From an uncultured Lachnospiraceae bacterium (GTDB lineage Bacteria > Bacillota > Clostridia > Lachnospirales > Lachnospiraceae), in the NCBI GenBank assembly GCA_905209075.1, contig CAJLRL010000041.1, positions 1 through 17,000 of the forward strand: a DNA stretch of 17,000 nt. The letters run 5' to 3'. Below the pieces are notes generated by a model, which did no database searches, had not been told where the DNA came from, and saw nothing but the letters and a program-made list of their open reading frames with translations. Positions 5,666 to 14,689 of this stretch are shown here, piece by piece. A program made the translations under genes and the position numbers. Numbering within the stretch: position 1 is the stretch's first letter; every line of letters begins with the position of its first letter.

Positions 5666-7963
5666 TTATTTCTGATAAAAATGAAGTGTGTCCATCATAT
5701 CCTGGGTAAGTGTTCCACCATCATCTTTATATTTCTTTAATGTATTACGGTATTTCTTTTCGATCTGGATTATATTATTTTCGTAGACTGAAAATGCCGA
5801 ACGATACAATGGATTTTCCATCAGATGATACCTTATGTCCGCTGTAAATGGAATGTATTTGGACATTATCTCACGTACCACCTTATTTACCCTGAAATTT
5901 CCCTGGCTTTCATATTTGATCCAGTTCACATAATCTGTGACGAATACTTCCCTGTAGCTGCCCTTTGCCCTTGATAATGCACTCTTTATCTTTTCTTTTA
6001 CGGCTGCTGAAAGATTTCTGTTCTTTTTATAGTATTGTATATAATCATAATACTCTGATGTAAGAGAGTGCTCACTTATATCATTCCAGCGTACACCCTG
6101 AAGCTTCCTGCACATTTCCCATCTGTATCTTCCAACATTATCCATTATCTCATCATCAAGGCTTAATACCGACATTACCGGAAAAAGCATCCTCGCCGGA
6201 GACTCCCTGTCAGCACCTACATTTTCCTGCCACATTATCCCCCGGCTTCCGATAACAGGCATGAGAATTATGTCTGGAAGAACTTCTTTTTGTATAAAAA
6301 ATCTGCAGTTGTCATGTTCTTTATCATAAAATAGAACTTCTCTATAAAAACAACTATAATCTACCTGCCTTATTTTATCAATAGAACTATAGACCGATTT
6401 TGGTGATACCCACATATCCTCAACCGGTTTTGTTATCTCACTGCCATCAAGTACCGGTGAAAAGATCATTGTTTTTCCACTTGTTATGCGGCATCCTGTT
6501 TTCAGCATATTTGTGATCTCAAATCTCACCATGCGTTCTCTGTCTATCTTATAGCTCTTTTCTTCCTCAGCTGTTATCTTATTTGCTTTTCTAAGCTCAC
6601 GCAGGCTCGCCTGATAATCCAGGCCGAATTCATTTTTAGATGTTTCCTTTTTACCTTCGTAAATTGCCATAAGCCATTCATATGCTGTATAGACATGGTC
6701 TGATTCTGTTTCTTTGATCTTATCACTTAACGCTGCAAGCTCATTTAATTTTTCTTCTCCGACAAGACCTGCGTCAAGAAATCCAAAGTTAAAAAACAGC
6801 ATCATTATTGAAGATATTTTTTCTGCATGAAGAGAATTTATGAATGCATTTTCGTATATGTCATAAAAAATATCGGTAAAATTTCTCGCAGCCTGCATTG
6901 TTTCCGTACTTCTTGGCTTTTCTTTAACAAGTAAACTATAATCATCTTTCGCCTGACAGATCTGCGCCTTCCTGTCTTCATCATATCCGGCATAGCTTAA
7001 AATATATTCAAAATAATCAGTACCTGCCAGTTCGTCTGTTCCATCTGCACTATCTTCATTTTCGTCCCGGGTGTCCTCTTTATCCTGCTGCGCCGCATAG
7101 TCTTCGAAATCAAACTGCCAGAACTGCGAAAACCTGTCTTTTATCAGTTTTTCGTCTACAAGCCTATAGGATACGAGCGTACTCTGAAGCTCTTTTACCA
7201 TTTTTTGTATGTGCGATATATCCAGACCTTTTGCACTCATATGCTTCGCCAGCTTAAACCATTCGGCTAAAAGATCATCCCCATCCGGACTAAGAAGCAT
7301 ATCCGCCTTATTCATGATATATTCACCGATCTCCTCCATGGCACCTATAGCTTTTATCATAACCTCCGATCCTGCTAAAATTTCACCGATCGTTATATCC
7401 TGACTGGTTCCATAAAACTGCTGCATGATCTCCTGTGGCTGTGCAATAAGTTCATTCTCATAATCTATGCGCCACTGTGGTATACTGCTTTTTATTTTGA
7501 GTGGGTTTATATCTGTAAATTTTTTTGTTATTGCGTGATTTAATTCATACTTTTTGCATAAAAATGCATATTCTCTGTTATGCCGCATTATAAATAAATA
7601 TATATCCCGTGACAGCTTCATTACCATTTCGTATCTTTTGATCACTGTCTGCATCGTTACCTTTGAAGCATGTAAAAATGCATATATATATTGTGGCTGT
7701 TCATTAAATACTTCTTTTAAGTCACTGCGTGAGGTGTAGCTGTATGTTACAAGAATCGTATCCTCAAGTGCAACGTAATCGCAGTCATATATTCCTGCGG
7801 CGCACGACATTAATCCAATAACCGCCCCTTTTTCCATAATGAATTCGTCATTTTTTGTGCGCATAGCCACTTTTCCTTTGAGGATTATACTGACTTCCTG
7901 TATTTTTTCTCCTCTGTTTATAAATTTCTGACCTTTTTCCTGTTGTATTACTATCATCGACAT
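5666..7963 (-). CDS. Large protein with CNBD-like N-terminus
   Basis: A 765-residue protein, probably cytoplasmic (no signal peptide or membrane helix). Residues about 4-105 have the pattern of a cyclic-nucleotide-binding (CAP-ED) barrel: GQKFINRGEKIQEVSIILKG, then KGAVIGLMSCAAGIYDCDYV and ALEDTILVTY. The phosphate-cassette Glu and Arg that hold cAMP in CRP are absent (GLMSC and DCDYVA occupy those sites), so cAMP binding is unlikely. No helix-turn-helix is evident, so it is not a normal Crp/Fnr regulator. The next 650 residues are mostly helical and unassigned, with an acidic linker at about 291-310. The gene starts 11 nt after the stop of the HD-GYP gene and ends 18 nt before citrate synthase. 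It may be the effector or partner of that phosphodiesterase. Role unknown; the fold call is from pattern. Confidence 0.75.
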   Translation of the reverse strand: MSMIVIQQEKGQKFINRGEKIQEVSIILKGKVAMRTKNDEFIMEKGAVIGLMSCAAGIYDCDYVALEDTILVTYSYTSRSDLKEVFNEQPQYIYAFLHASKVTMQTVIKRYEMVMKLSRDIYLFIMRHNREYAFLCKKYELNHAITKKFTDINPLKIKSSIPQWRIDYENELIAQPQEIMQQFYGTSQDITIGEILAGSEVMIKAIGAMEEIGEYIMNKADMLLSPDGDDLLAEWFKLAKHMSAKGLDISHIQKMVKELQSTLVSYRLVDEKLIKDRFSQFWQFDFEDYAAQQDKEDTRDENEDSADGTDELAGTDYFEYILSYAGYDEDRKAQICQAKDDYSLLVKEKPRSTETMQAARNFTDIFYDIYENAFINSLHAEKISSIMMLFFNFGFLDAGLVGEEKLNELAALSDKIKETESDHVYTAYEWLMAIYEGKKETSKNEFGLDYQASLRELRKANKITAEEEKSYKIDRERMVRFEITNMLKTGCRITSGKTMIFSPVLDGSEITKPVEDMWVSPKSVYSSIDKIRQVDYSCFYREVLFYDKEHDNCRFFIQKEVLPDIILMPVIGSRGIMWQENVGADRESPARMLFPVMSVLSLDDEIMDNVGRYRWEMCRKLQGVRWNDISEHSLTSEYYDYIQYYKKNRNLSAAVKEKIKSALSRAKGSYREVFVTDYVNWIKYESQGNFRVNKVVREIMSKYIPFTADIRYHLMENPLYRSAFSVYENNIIQIEKKYRNTLKKYKDDGGTLTQDMMDTLHFYQK

Positions 7964-7974
7964 AGTTGATCACC

Positions 7975-9438
7975 CTACTCCGCTTCGTATACTGCTTCTT
8001 TTAAATATTTGACAAGCCGTATCTCAAGCTTCCCCTTTTCTGCCATATCTTCTATTATTTTAAATGCTTTTTCCTGTGAAATTGGTTTCTTGTATGGTCT
8101 GTCCGTAGATGTAAGCGCATCATAGATATCTGCCACGGCAAGTATCCTTGATTCCAGCATCAGCTGTTCTGCTTTTAATCCATACGGATATCCACTTCCA
8201 TCAAGGTATTCGTGGTGTCCCATAGCTATTTTTTCCACATTATTATATTTTGAATTGAAATGTACCTTATCAAGTATCATTCCTGTCAGGACAACATGGT
8301 TTTCCATCTGGCATCTTTCCCTGTTTGTAAGTGTGCCCTTTCGTATCTCAAGACATTCCGTTTCATACTCCGTCAGATACATTATAAGCTCACCGCTTCT
8401 TGTCGTATATCCTTTTTTTGAAATGTCTTTTATGATTTCTATCGACGCATCATCCACATAATCCATCGTATTTATTTGTTTGATGAATTCAAGCTGTCTG
8501 TCTAAATACCTCGTCTTTTCTTTATATTCGGGTTCCAGTATTATTCCTTTTAGATAATCAATTTCATAATATGCCTTTAAAAGTTCAAATCGTTTTTCGA
8601 TATCATTAAGATGTTCCTCAAGCCGTGTTGCCTTATTCATTATTGTAAGAGGTACGACCATCTTTCCTATATCGTGCAGTGATGCCGCCATTATAAGCTG
8701 ATCCATTCTGTTTTCATCAAAATAATCGTCACATTCTCCAGTTTCATAAAGCCTGTTCATGTGCTTTGCTATCATTTTACAGTATTTTGTAACTTTTTTG
8801 GTGTGCGAACCATTATATGGTGTCCTTTCATCGATTGCTTTTGCAAATGCATCAACAAACGACTTCATCTGCAGCTTCATTTCCCTTGTATAGCGCATAT
8901 TTATGATCGATACGGCTGCAAGTGCTCCAAGAGTTCTCGCTATATACTCATCATCATTAGAAAAATCCGTTGGATTTCCATTTGCATCAAACGCATTTAT
9001 AAGCTGAAGAACCCCGACAAGTTCATCATCGAATGTTATCATTGGAACTACCAGCATGGATTTTGTATCGTAGCCTATAAGCTTATCATATTTTTCATGT
9101 CCGCTCCATTCAATTGTTTCTCTGCTGTCGACATTATGTATATTTATAAGTTCCCGTGTATATGCAGAATATCCACATGCATTCGTTACATCATCTGAAA
9201 CTGGAATTGGAGGAAGATCTATTGAGCTTTCCATACCATGACGTATATTAAGCGACAATGTCTCCATTATTTTGAATTCAAGATTTCCATTATTTTCCAG
9301 ATATAAGGTTCCCGCATCGCAATCAGCTATCCTGATAGCCGTGAGCAGGATTTTCTGCAGCAGCCTGCTTTCATCTTTTGTTGTTGACAGTTCAATAGCT
9401 ATATCAACAACCTCCTTTAACTCATCCTGTTTGAGCAT
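7975..9438 (-). CDS. GAF-HD-GYP domain phosphodiesterase
   Basis: A 487-residue cytoplasmic signalling protein. Residues about 10-180 form a GAF sensor domain (SRLLQKILLTAIRIADCDAGTL at its start, VGVLQLINAF near its end). Residues about 195-485 form an HD-GYP domain, whose known members hydrolyse cyclic-di-GMP. Metal and signature residues are intact: His255-Asp256 in SLHDIGK, His408-His409-Glu410, and DGSGYP (413-418) followed by ADIYDALTS and RPYK. Between IMNKATRL and GTLTNRE lies an insertion of about 100 residues, where ordinary HD-GYP domains run on directly. The start has TAGGAG 7-12 nt upstream and follows an extended -10 promoter. It heads a unit with the CNBD-like gene. What the GAF domain senses is not visible; activity on other cyclic dinucleotides cannot be excluded. 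Confidence 0.9.
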   Translation of the reverse strand: MLKQDELKEVVDIAIELSTTKDESRLLQKILLTAIRIADCDAGTLYLENNGNLEFKIMETLSLNIRHGMESSIDLPPIPVSDDVTNACGYSAYTRELINIHNVDSRETIEWSGHEKYDKLIGYDTKSMLVVPMITFDDELVGVLQLINAFDANGNPTDFSNDDEYIARTLGALAAVSIINMRYTREMKLQMKSFVDAFAKAIDERTPYNGSHTKKVTKYCKMIAKHMNRLYETGECDDYFDENRMDQLIMAASLHDIGKMVVPLTIMNKATRLEEHLNDIEKRFELLKAYYEIDYLKGIILEPEYKEKTRYLDRQLEFIKQINTMDYVDDASIEIIKDISKKGYTTRSGELIMYLTEYETECLEIRKGTLTNRERCQMENHVVLTGMILDKVHFNSKYNNVEKIAMGHHEYLDGSGYPYGLKAEQLMLESRILAVADIYDALTSTDRPYKKPISQEKAFKIIEDMAEKGKLEIRLVKYLKEAVYEAE

Positions 9439-9501
9439 AACTAACTCCTATTTCATGCACTTCCTTTTTGCATAATAATCTGTTTTAATTATTTATGTTT
9501 T

Positions 9502-9510
9502 AGTATATCA
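9502..9510 (-). promoter_or_regulatory. Extended -10 promoter of the HD-GYP gene
   Basis: On the - strand TGA-TATACT (9510-9502) fits the extended -10 form TGnTATAAT with one mismatch. No convincing -35 is found at 16-18 nt, which is normal for extended -10 promoters. Transcription would start near 9495 and give a leader of about 57 nt. The gap of 107 nt after the S8 protease gene holds no strong terminator, so read-through from upstream is also possible. Confidence 0.5.
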
Positions 9511-9545
9511 CATTTTTCATGCATAAAGATACAATTATAAAAATT

Positions 9546-11138
9546 TTATAGATTTGCTATTCCATTCAGATATCCATACCCCGTTGTTTTATTCGGATAA
9601 TCCGTTCCATCCTTTCGCCTGCAATCTCTTATGAGCGCATTTTTTATGTCGAGTCCGTTGGTCGAATCTTCCAGTATTCTGTTTGTAAAAAGTTCAAGTC
9701 CCAATGCACATACTCCGGCAGTTATCGCAGCTGCTGCGCTTGTTCCACTTGATAAAATGTAATTTCCCCGTGTGTCTACTCCGCTTATATTTACTGCTGG
9801 AGCCGCAAGATCCGGTTTGTAAAATCCGTTCGAATCAAACCCACGTCCCGATTCTATATATATAGAATCATTTATGGAATTATATCCACCGGCAGTTATC
9901 ACAGCTTTTGCATCTGAAGGCATTGTTATTGTAGTCTGCGGATCAGAAACTATAAATGTGACATCTCCTTCAAGCATATTATTCATCGGAAGCCATAAAT
10001 GAAATATTCCATTTATCGTCTTTACCGGATAAAACCGGATCGTCCACACCCCCTTAACAACATTTTCCATACGTATAAACGCCAGCAGATCTCTCGATGA
10101 TCTTCCTGTGAGGCTGTAATCTATCGTAACTTTTGTTCCCTCAAGTAAAAAATCATAATTTCCGCTCTGTGGCTGAACAGGTATTCCGGCAGGATTACTT
10201 TGTCCTCCCGGCGATATTATGGAAATCGTAAAAAGCTCCGGAGCCAGTGACCAGCATTCCACATACATTCCTCTCATATCTTTTTCAACATTGATTTCAA
10301 CATCGGCTGGTTTTGCTGTTGTACTTCCCTGATAGTGATGTCTGGCATTTGCTTCGTTACCAGCCCCCACAACAACCGTCCTTCCTCTTTCTGATGTGAT
10401 CCCATCTATATATTCACATAGATTTTCGGTTCCGTTATGGCTTCCATTGTTACATCCGAGTGCAAGGCATACTACCATAGGGCGGTTATTCTGTGAGGCA
10501 TATCTTTCTGCAAATGCAATGCCTCTCATTATATCAGCTTCCGAAAATACAAGCTTTTCATCCGGAATAAAGAAAAAATCTTTTAACTCTTTTTCCGCCG
10601 GCTTTAATTTTACCACTATAAGCTGCGCTTCTGGAGCAATGCCGGTAAAGTCATTTTCCCGGTTCTCCTGTCCGCATATAATGCCTGCTATAAATGTTCC
10701 GTGTCCATCCTCATCCTGTGCCGGTATGATTTCATACGGATCATCTGTTCTTATAGCAGCATTTATCTGGGAATTATCATATACCTGTTCATTTTCCTGA
10801 TCCCATAATACAGCCACCTTGGATGTTCCATTGTTCCTTATGAACGATGGCAATGCAAAATTTACACCTGTATCTATTACTGCAACATAGACACCATTTC
10901 CAAAAAGTCCCGGATTAAATTCATTCTGGAGCCGGAACACACCGCTTTTCTCAAGCCCTTCTGTTCCTATCATAGCTAAACACTTTGGTATTCCCGAATA
11001 CGAATTAACTCCCACCGATATCGGTGGGAGTCTGTCATCATCGTAATACCATATTTCAAATTGATCGTTTATTATTTCTATTTTATCAGGTTCTAAAAGA
11101 GGCTCATTTATTTTATTTTTCGCAATGATAAATTCCAT
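9546..11138 (-). CDS. Csp-like S8 (subtilisin) family protease
   Basis: A 530-residue serine protease with the full triad: Asp89 in VAVIDTGV, His146 in DGHGTFIAGI and Ser467 in SSGTSAAAA, plus the oxyanion Asn261 in VGAGNEA. About 200 residues, rich in predicted strands, separate Asn261 from Ser467. This matches the jelly-roll insertion of the clostridial CspA/B/C group, which in spore formers activates the cortex hydrolase pro-SleC. Residues 1-75 resemble a short prodomain, with RLPPISVG and SGIPKCLAM. There is no signal peptide, so it would act inside the cell or leave by another route. It is the fourth gene behind the clpX promoter, 33 nt after the YhaN-like gene; AAAAAAGG is the only ribosome site. 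No sleC or spore gene is nearby, so a role in germination is possible but not supported by context. Confidence 0.88.
   Translation of the reverse strand: MEFIIAKNKINEPLLEPDKIEIINDQFEIWYYDDDRLPPISVGVNSYSGIPKCLAMIGTEGLEKSGVFRLQNEFNPGLFGNGVYVAVIDTGVNFALPSFIRNNGTSKVAVLWDQENEQVYDNSQINAAIRTDDPYEIIPAQDEDGHGTFIAGIICGQENRENDFTGIAPEAQLIVVKLKPAEKELKDFFFIPDEKLVFSEADIMRGIAFAERYASQNNRPMVVCLALGCNNGSHNGTENLCEYIDGITSERGRTVVVGAGNEANARHHYQGSTTAKPADVEINVEKDMRGMYVECWSLAPELFTISIISPGGQSNPAGIPVQPQSGNYDFLLEGTKVTIDYSLTGRSSRDLLAFIRMENVVKGVWTIRFYPVKTINGIFHLWLPMNNMLEGDVTFIVSDPQTTITMPSDAKAVITAGGYNSINDSIYIESGRGFDSNGFYKPDLAAPAVNISGVDTRGNYILSSGTSAAAAITAGVCALGLELFTNRILEDSTNGLDIKNALIRDCRRKDGTDYPNKTTGYGYLNGIANL
11008..11031 (-). 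repeat. 24-bp perfect palindrome inside the S8 gene
   Basis: ACTCCCACCGAT is followed at once by its exact reverse complement, with no spacer. It covers the codons for LPPISVG in the prodomain region, 108-131 bases into the gene. It can form a GC-rich cruciform or hairpin in a clearly AT-rich neighbourhood. Whether it is functional or a by-product of coding is open. Confidence 0.6.
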
Positions 11139-11171
11139 ATTTATGCCTTTTTTAATAGTATATTCAGGTTT

Positions 11172-13607
11172 CTATAAATTGTTATTATTGTATTCACGGC
11201 TTCCGTGACAGGTAAAATATATAACCTGATATTCTCTTTCAAGCGATAAAAGGAGATTCTTTCCACGCGCAAGCTTCTCATCATCCAAATTTACAAATGG
11301 ATCATCAAGTATCAAAAATGGCTTTTCGCCCGGGTACATTGCATCCGCAAGAGCAAGACGCATACATATGCCGATAAGATCCTGATAGCCTGCCGACATT
11401 GTCCTCGTATCCCTAAGCTGCCCCTGTTCTTTTACCTTAAGTGTGATATTTGCATCAACCTGCCAGTTCCTATCTGTATTATTTGTAAGTATTCCAAAAT
11501 ATTTCTGAAATCCGTCAGCAATCGGAGCCATATATCTTGCTGTAAACTGTTCTTTTGCCTTTGATAGGTAATCTGCTGTAAGGCTTAATATCTCATATTT
11601 ATGCTTTTCCTCATTCTGCAGTTCGATGCAGTTTCTGTATTCCTGCTCCTTTTCATCCCTTAAGTCAAGCTGCTCCTGAAGATCCTCCATCTGGCGTGTA
11701 TACTGGCTTATTGATGTGCGTACTTCATCCATGCTGTTTTCCACTTCTGCGATGAGATTGTTTAGTTCATCAATTGTATACGGACACTCTGCCGGCGATA
11801 AAATTGATTCCATATCATGCTCTGCTTCAAACTGTTCTCTTCTGTGCTGGGCTTCCTTAAAGTTTTTGTCTGCAAACCGAAGTTCGGTCGTACTTGACTT
11901 TAAGGCTGAAAGTTCACTTATGAAATCCTTTGACGTGCCCGCACCTATCGTATTCATATATTTTTCAAGCTCTGTCTCAAGCTCACTGCACTTTTTACTG
12001 TTTTCGCCATTCTTCTCTAAAGTTTCCAGGAGCTTCTCATAATCGTGCATGTTTGTGCGCAGTTCAAAAAGCTTTTCCTGATACTGTGCATTTTCTATTT
12101 CGATTCCATATTTCTTAAAGAAATTGTCAGCATCCTGTTCCAGTTTCTTTATTCCGCTTTCTATTTCTTTTAGCTGGTCTTTCATCTCGATAATAGGGGC
12201 TTCTTTCTTTTTGCGCTCCTCATCAAGCTCTGCCTGCCTGCGGATATATTCACTCTGGGCCTTTTTGTACTTTCGGGTTCCTGATATTGCAGCTCCAATA
12301 CCTGTGATAAATGAGACAGCACCTATCGCTGCTGTTATATACAATATTATTGAATCTATCCCAAAGCTGTTTTTACCGATCCCATTTATAATGACAGAAG
12401 CCAGTAGCATTATGATTCCCACAACACCAAGTGCTATTCCTGCAGGAACAATGTGGCTCTTTACAGGTCGTTTTTCTTCTTCTTCCTCAGAATCTGTAAG
12501 CATTGCAAGCGATGTCATCTGTGAAAGTTTTATTTCCATCCTGCTGTATTCACTGCTGACGGATGAAAGATTATTGATCTTTTGCTGCATTTCATCCAGA
12601 TCTTCATCTGTAGGGATATCTGTTCTGAATATCTCTTTGAGCGAATCAAAATGTTCTTTCTGTTCATCAGTAAAAGCCATATTTTCATTTACAGCTTTTA
12701 AATTTTCGAGTTCCTTTGCATTCTTAAGCATTCCTGCAAGCTCTTCATCTGATGGTATCCTGCCTCTGAACCGCTGTGAAAACTGCATATATATGTCTTT
12801 CTTTTCTTTTTCATCAGAACATATATTTTCGTAGTTTGCCTTAAGAGCCTGTCTTCTGCTGTCTGCAGATGCAGTCTGGAGTGCTTTGCCATATTCAGTT
12901 CTGATCTTTTGAAGTTCTTTTTTTTGTGCGTCTTTTTCCTCTATTTTATTCGTTATCTGAACCAGAGAGTCCTCAGCTGCCTGATATTTTTTAAGCTCCT
13001 GCTCTATCGATGTTATCGTATTTACACGTTTTTTTATGGAACCTGTTATCCTGTTCGGTGACATCTTATTCATCATGTCTTTTATATCAGCCGATGCAGT
13101 CTCAAAATTATTGATATCATTTGTGTTTTCAGCCAGATTTCCAAGCTTTGCATTAATTCCGTCCGAAGGAACCGCAACGCAGTCTGCCTGTGCTATATAT
13201 ATGCTTCTCTTAAATGAATTTCTATCAAGGTCAAACAGTTCTTCACCAAGAAGTGGCGAAAAATCATCACATTCGATCATTGTCTTAAGTCTGTATACGT
13301 GAAATTCATCCTGCTTTTCAGTAAGTCCGAATGTCCTGCTTACCCTATAGCCGACACCTGCCACCTCGAAATCCAACTCTCCACCGTAGCTTCCTCCCTG
13401 CCATGGTTTGTAGAGTTTTCTCTCCTTCTCAAAAGCTCCCGGTTCTTTTTTTGTGTCAAATCCGTAAAGCATCGCCTTAAGGAATGCGGCTAATGTACTT
13501 TTTCCCCATCCATTTGGTTGATTTATAATATTTATCCCATCATTGAAATTGATATTCAGATTGGAAAGTTTTCCAAAATTGTCTATGTGGCATGCAATTA
13601 GTCTCAA
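11172..13607 (-). CDS. SbcC/YhaN-like AAA ATPase with membrane hairpin
   Basis: An 811-residue SMC-type ATPase. The N-terminal half-site has the Walker A motif NQPNGWGKST (29-38) and a Q-loop at Gln140. The C-terminal half-site has the signature TMSAG, Walker B FLILDDP and D-loop NLDD (about 764-775), and a switch His in FTCHG. Long charged coiled coils lie between. At the middle, where SbcC and Rad50 carry a CxxC zinc hook, there is no such motif; two hydrophobic helices (about 384-405 and 415-440) take its place, as in Bacillus YhaN. The start is TTG at 13607-13605, preceded by GGAGAGGAG that overlaps the end of the phosphoesterase gene, so translation is probably coupled. With its upstream neighbour it should form a DNA-end nuclease complex, perhaps held at the membrane. 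The exact substrate is unknown. Confidence 0.88.
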   Translation of the reverse strand: MRLIACHIDNFGKLSNLNINFNDGINIINQPNGWGKSTLAAFLKAMLYGFDTKKEPGAFEKERKLYKPWQGGSYGGELDFEVAGVGYRVSRTFGLTEKQDEFHVYRLKTMIECDDFSPLLGEELFDLDRNSFKRSIYIAQADCVAVPSDGINAKLGNLAENTNDINNFETASADIKDMMNKMSPNRITGSIKKRVNTITSIEQELKKYQAAEDSLVQITNKIEEKDAQKKELQKIRTEYGKALQTASADSRRQALKANYENICSDEKEKKDIYMQFSQRFRGRIPSDEELAGMLKNAKELENLKAVNENMAFTDEQKEHFDSLKEIFRTDIPTDEDLDEMQQKINNLSSVSSEYSRMEIKLSQMTSLAMLTDSEEEEEKRPVKSHIVPAGIALGVVGIIMLLASVIINGIGKNSFGIDSIILYITAAIGAVSFITGIGAAISGTRKYKKAQSEYIRRQAELDEERKKKEAPIIEMKDQLKEIESGIKKLEQDADNFFKKYGIEIENAQYQEKLFELRTNMHDYEKLLETLEKNGENSKKCSELETELEKYMNTIGAGTSKDFISELSALKSSTTELRFADKNFKEAQHRREQFEAEHDMESILSPAECPYTIDELNNLIAEVENSMDEVRTSISQYTRQMEDLQEQLDLRDEKEQEYRNCIELQNEEKHKYEILSLTADYLSKAKEQFTARYMAPIADGFQKYFGILTNNTDRNWQVDANITLKVKEQGQLRDTRTMSAGYQDLIGICMRLALADAMYPGEKPFLILDDPFVNLDDEKLARGKNLLLSLEREYQVIYFTCHGSREYNNNNL

Positions 13608-13610
13608 TTT

Positions 13611-14672
13611 CTATATCTCCTCTCCACTCAATGCCATAATACCGCACCTTATGACCTCGGATTTCTTTTCTTCACTCATGTCTGACTGGAGCACCATTCT
13701 TATAAATTCGCCCTTAAGTGACACATCTTTTTCGTAATCGCTGTAATTAATAAGAAGCTTTGTCTCATCATAAACCTTCTCATAGTAAAAATATTCTTCG
13801 AACATGTCCTTTAAAAAGTCAGTATTTATCTCACAGTCCACATCCACTTCACCTACAAGTACGATCTTTACAAGACTTCTTGATGAGTATGGATTTTTAG
13901 CCAGCTCGTCCTCGATCTTTGCGGCAGCGTCCTGTGTCGTCATCGCCCCGGTGACATCCACATATATCGTATATAGATTGCGGTAAGCAAACGGGATAAA
14001 TGAAAATCCTGCTGTAAGCTTTTGTTCATCTATATCAAGCACAACAAATCCTTTTGCTCCACATTCATCAAATCCACGGCCTTCAAGACAGCCACTGTAA
14101 CAATAAATCCCCCTGTTGTCTATCGGTCCGTTCTGGTATTCATGCACATGCCCAAGTGCCAGGTAATCAATGCCTTTATTTTTCATGGCATTCAGATTTA
14201 TCTGACCTATCTGCCCATGCATTATGACTATATTGTACTTATCATTGTCAAGTACAAGCGAATTGTATAATGTGGATTCATTTGTACTGTCAATTTCTAT
14301 TCCAGACAATGAAATACTGCCACAATCATATGTCTTCCATTCTTCATTAAAAAGATGCAGATTCTCCGGTATATCATCCAGCTTCGAGAAAAAATTATCA
14401 GAGTCATGATTTCCCTTAAGATAATAAAACTCAATCTGCGGATTTGACATTATGGAATCCTTTACCATGTTTCTTGCTGTTGCGGATATATTTCTTGTAT
14501 CAAACAGATCTCCTGCAATAATGATCCCGTCTATTTTATTTTCTTTTGCATAATCAATCATTCGCGAATATGTACGCAAAATTTCCATTTTTCTCTCTTT
14601 TGCCTGCTCTCTAGAAAGATTTGATGTCATCTTTGAGTCAAGATGCAGGTCTGCACAATGGATAAACCTCAT
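13611..14672 (-). CDS. SbcD/YhaO-like metallophosphoesterase
   Basis: A 353-residue member of the Mre11/SbcD/YhaO nuclease group, cytoplasmic. All metal-binding motifs are present in order: Asp8 and His10 in DLHLD, Asp55 in GDLFD, Asn88-His89-Asp90 in GNHD, His152 in MHG, and His175-His177 in GHVH. The C-terminal 110 residues form the capping and partner-binding part expected for this group. It ends 3 nt before the TTG start of the SbcC/YhaN-like ATPase, its expected partner, and begins 17 nt after the ClpX-like gene. In the known SbcCD pair the phosphoesterase cuts DNA ends and hairpins under control of the ATPase. Its lower size and the partner's membrane hairpin favour YhaO over classical SbcD. 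I do not assign a symbol because orthology is not tested. Confidence 0.9.
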   Translation of the reverse strand: MRFIHCADLHLDSKMTSNLSREQAKERKMEILRTYSRMIDYAKENKIDGIIIAGDLFDTRNISATARNMVKDSIMSNPQIEFYYLKGNHDSDNFFSKLDDIPENLHLFNEEWKTYDCGSISLSGIEIDSTNESTLYNSLVLDNDKYNIVIMHGQIGQINLNAMKNKGIDYLALGHVHEYQNGPIDNRGIYCYSGCLEGRGFDECGAKGFVVLDIDEQKLTAGFSFIPFAYRNLYTIYVDVTGAMTTQDAAAKIEDELAKNPYSSRSLVKIVLVGEVDVDCEINTDFLKDMFEEYFYYEKVYDETKLLINYSDYEKDVSLKGEFIRMVLQSDMSEEKKSEVIRCGIMALSGEEI

Positions 14673-14689
14673 AATCTCACACTTTTCCT

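Noticed and set aside
5666..7963. Calling the 765-residue protein a Crp/Fnr transcription regulator
   Set aside because: The barrel resembles CAP-ED, but no helix-turn-helix is visible and the length is more than three times that of Crp.
9530..9548. AT-only dyad after the S8 protease gene, considered as a terminator
   Set aside because: The TATAAAA/TTTTATA stem has no GC pair and would be too weak for intrinsic termination.
12124..12834. Long + strand frame opposite the SbcC/YhaN-like gene
   Set aside because: Ser/Ile/Phe-rich product typical of the reverse of a Lys/Glu-rich coiled coil; no start signals.
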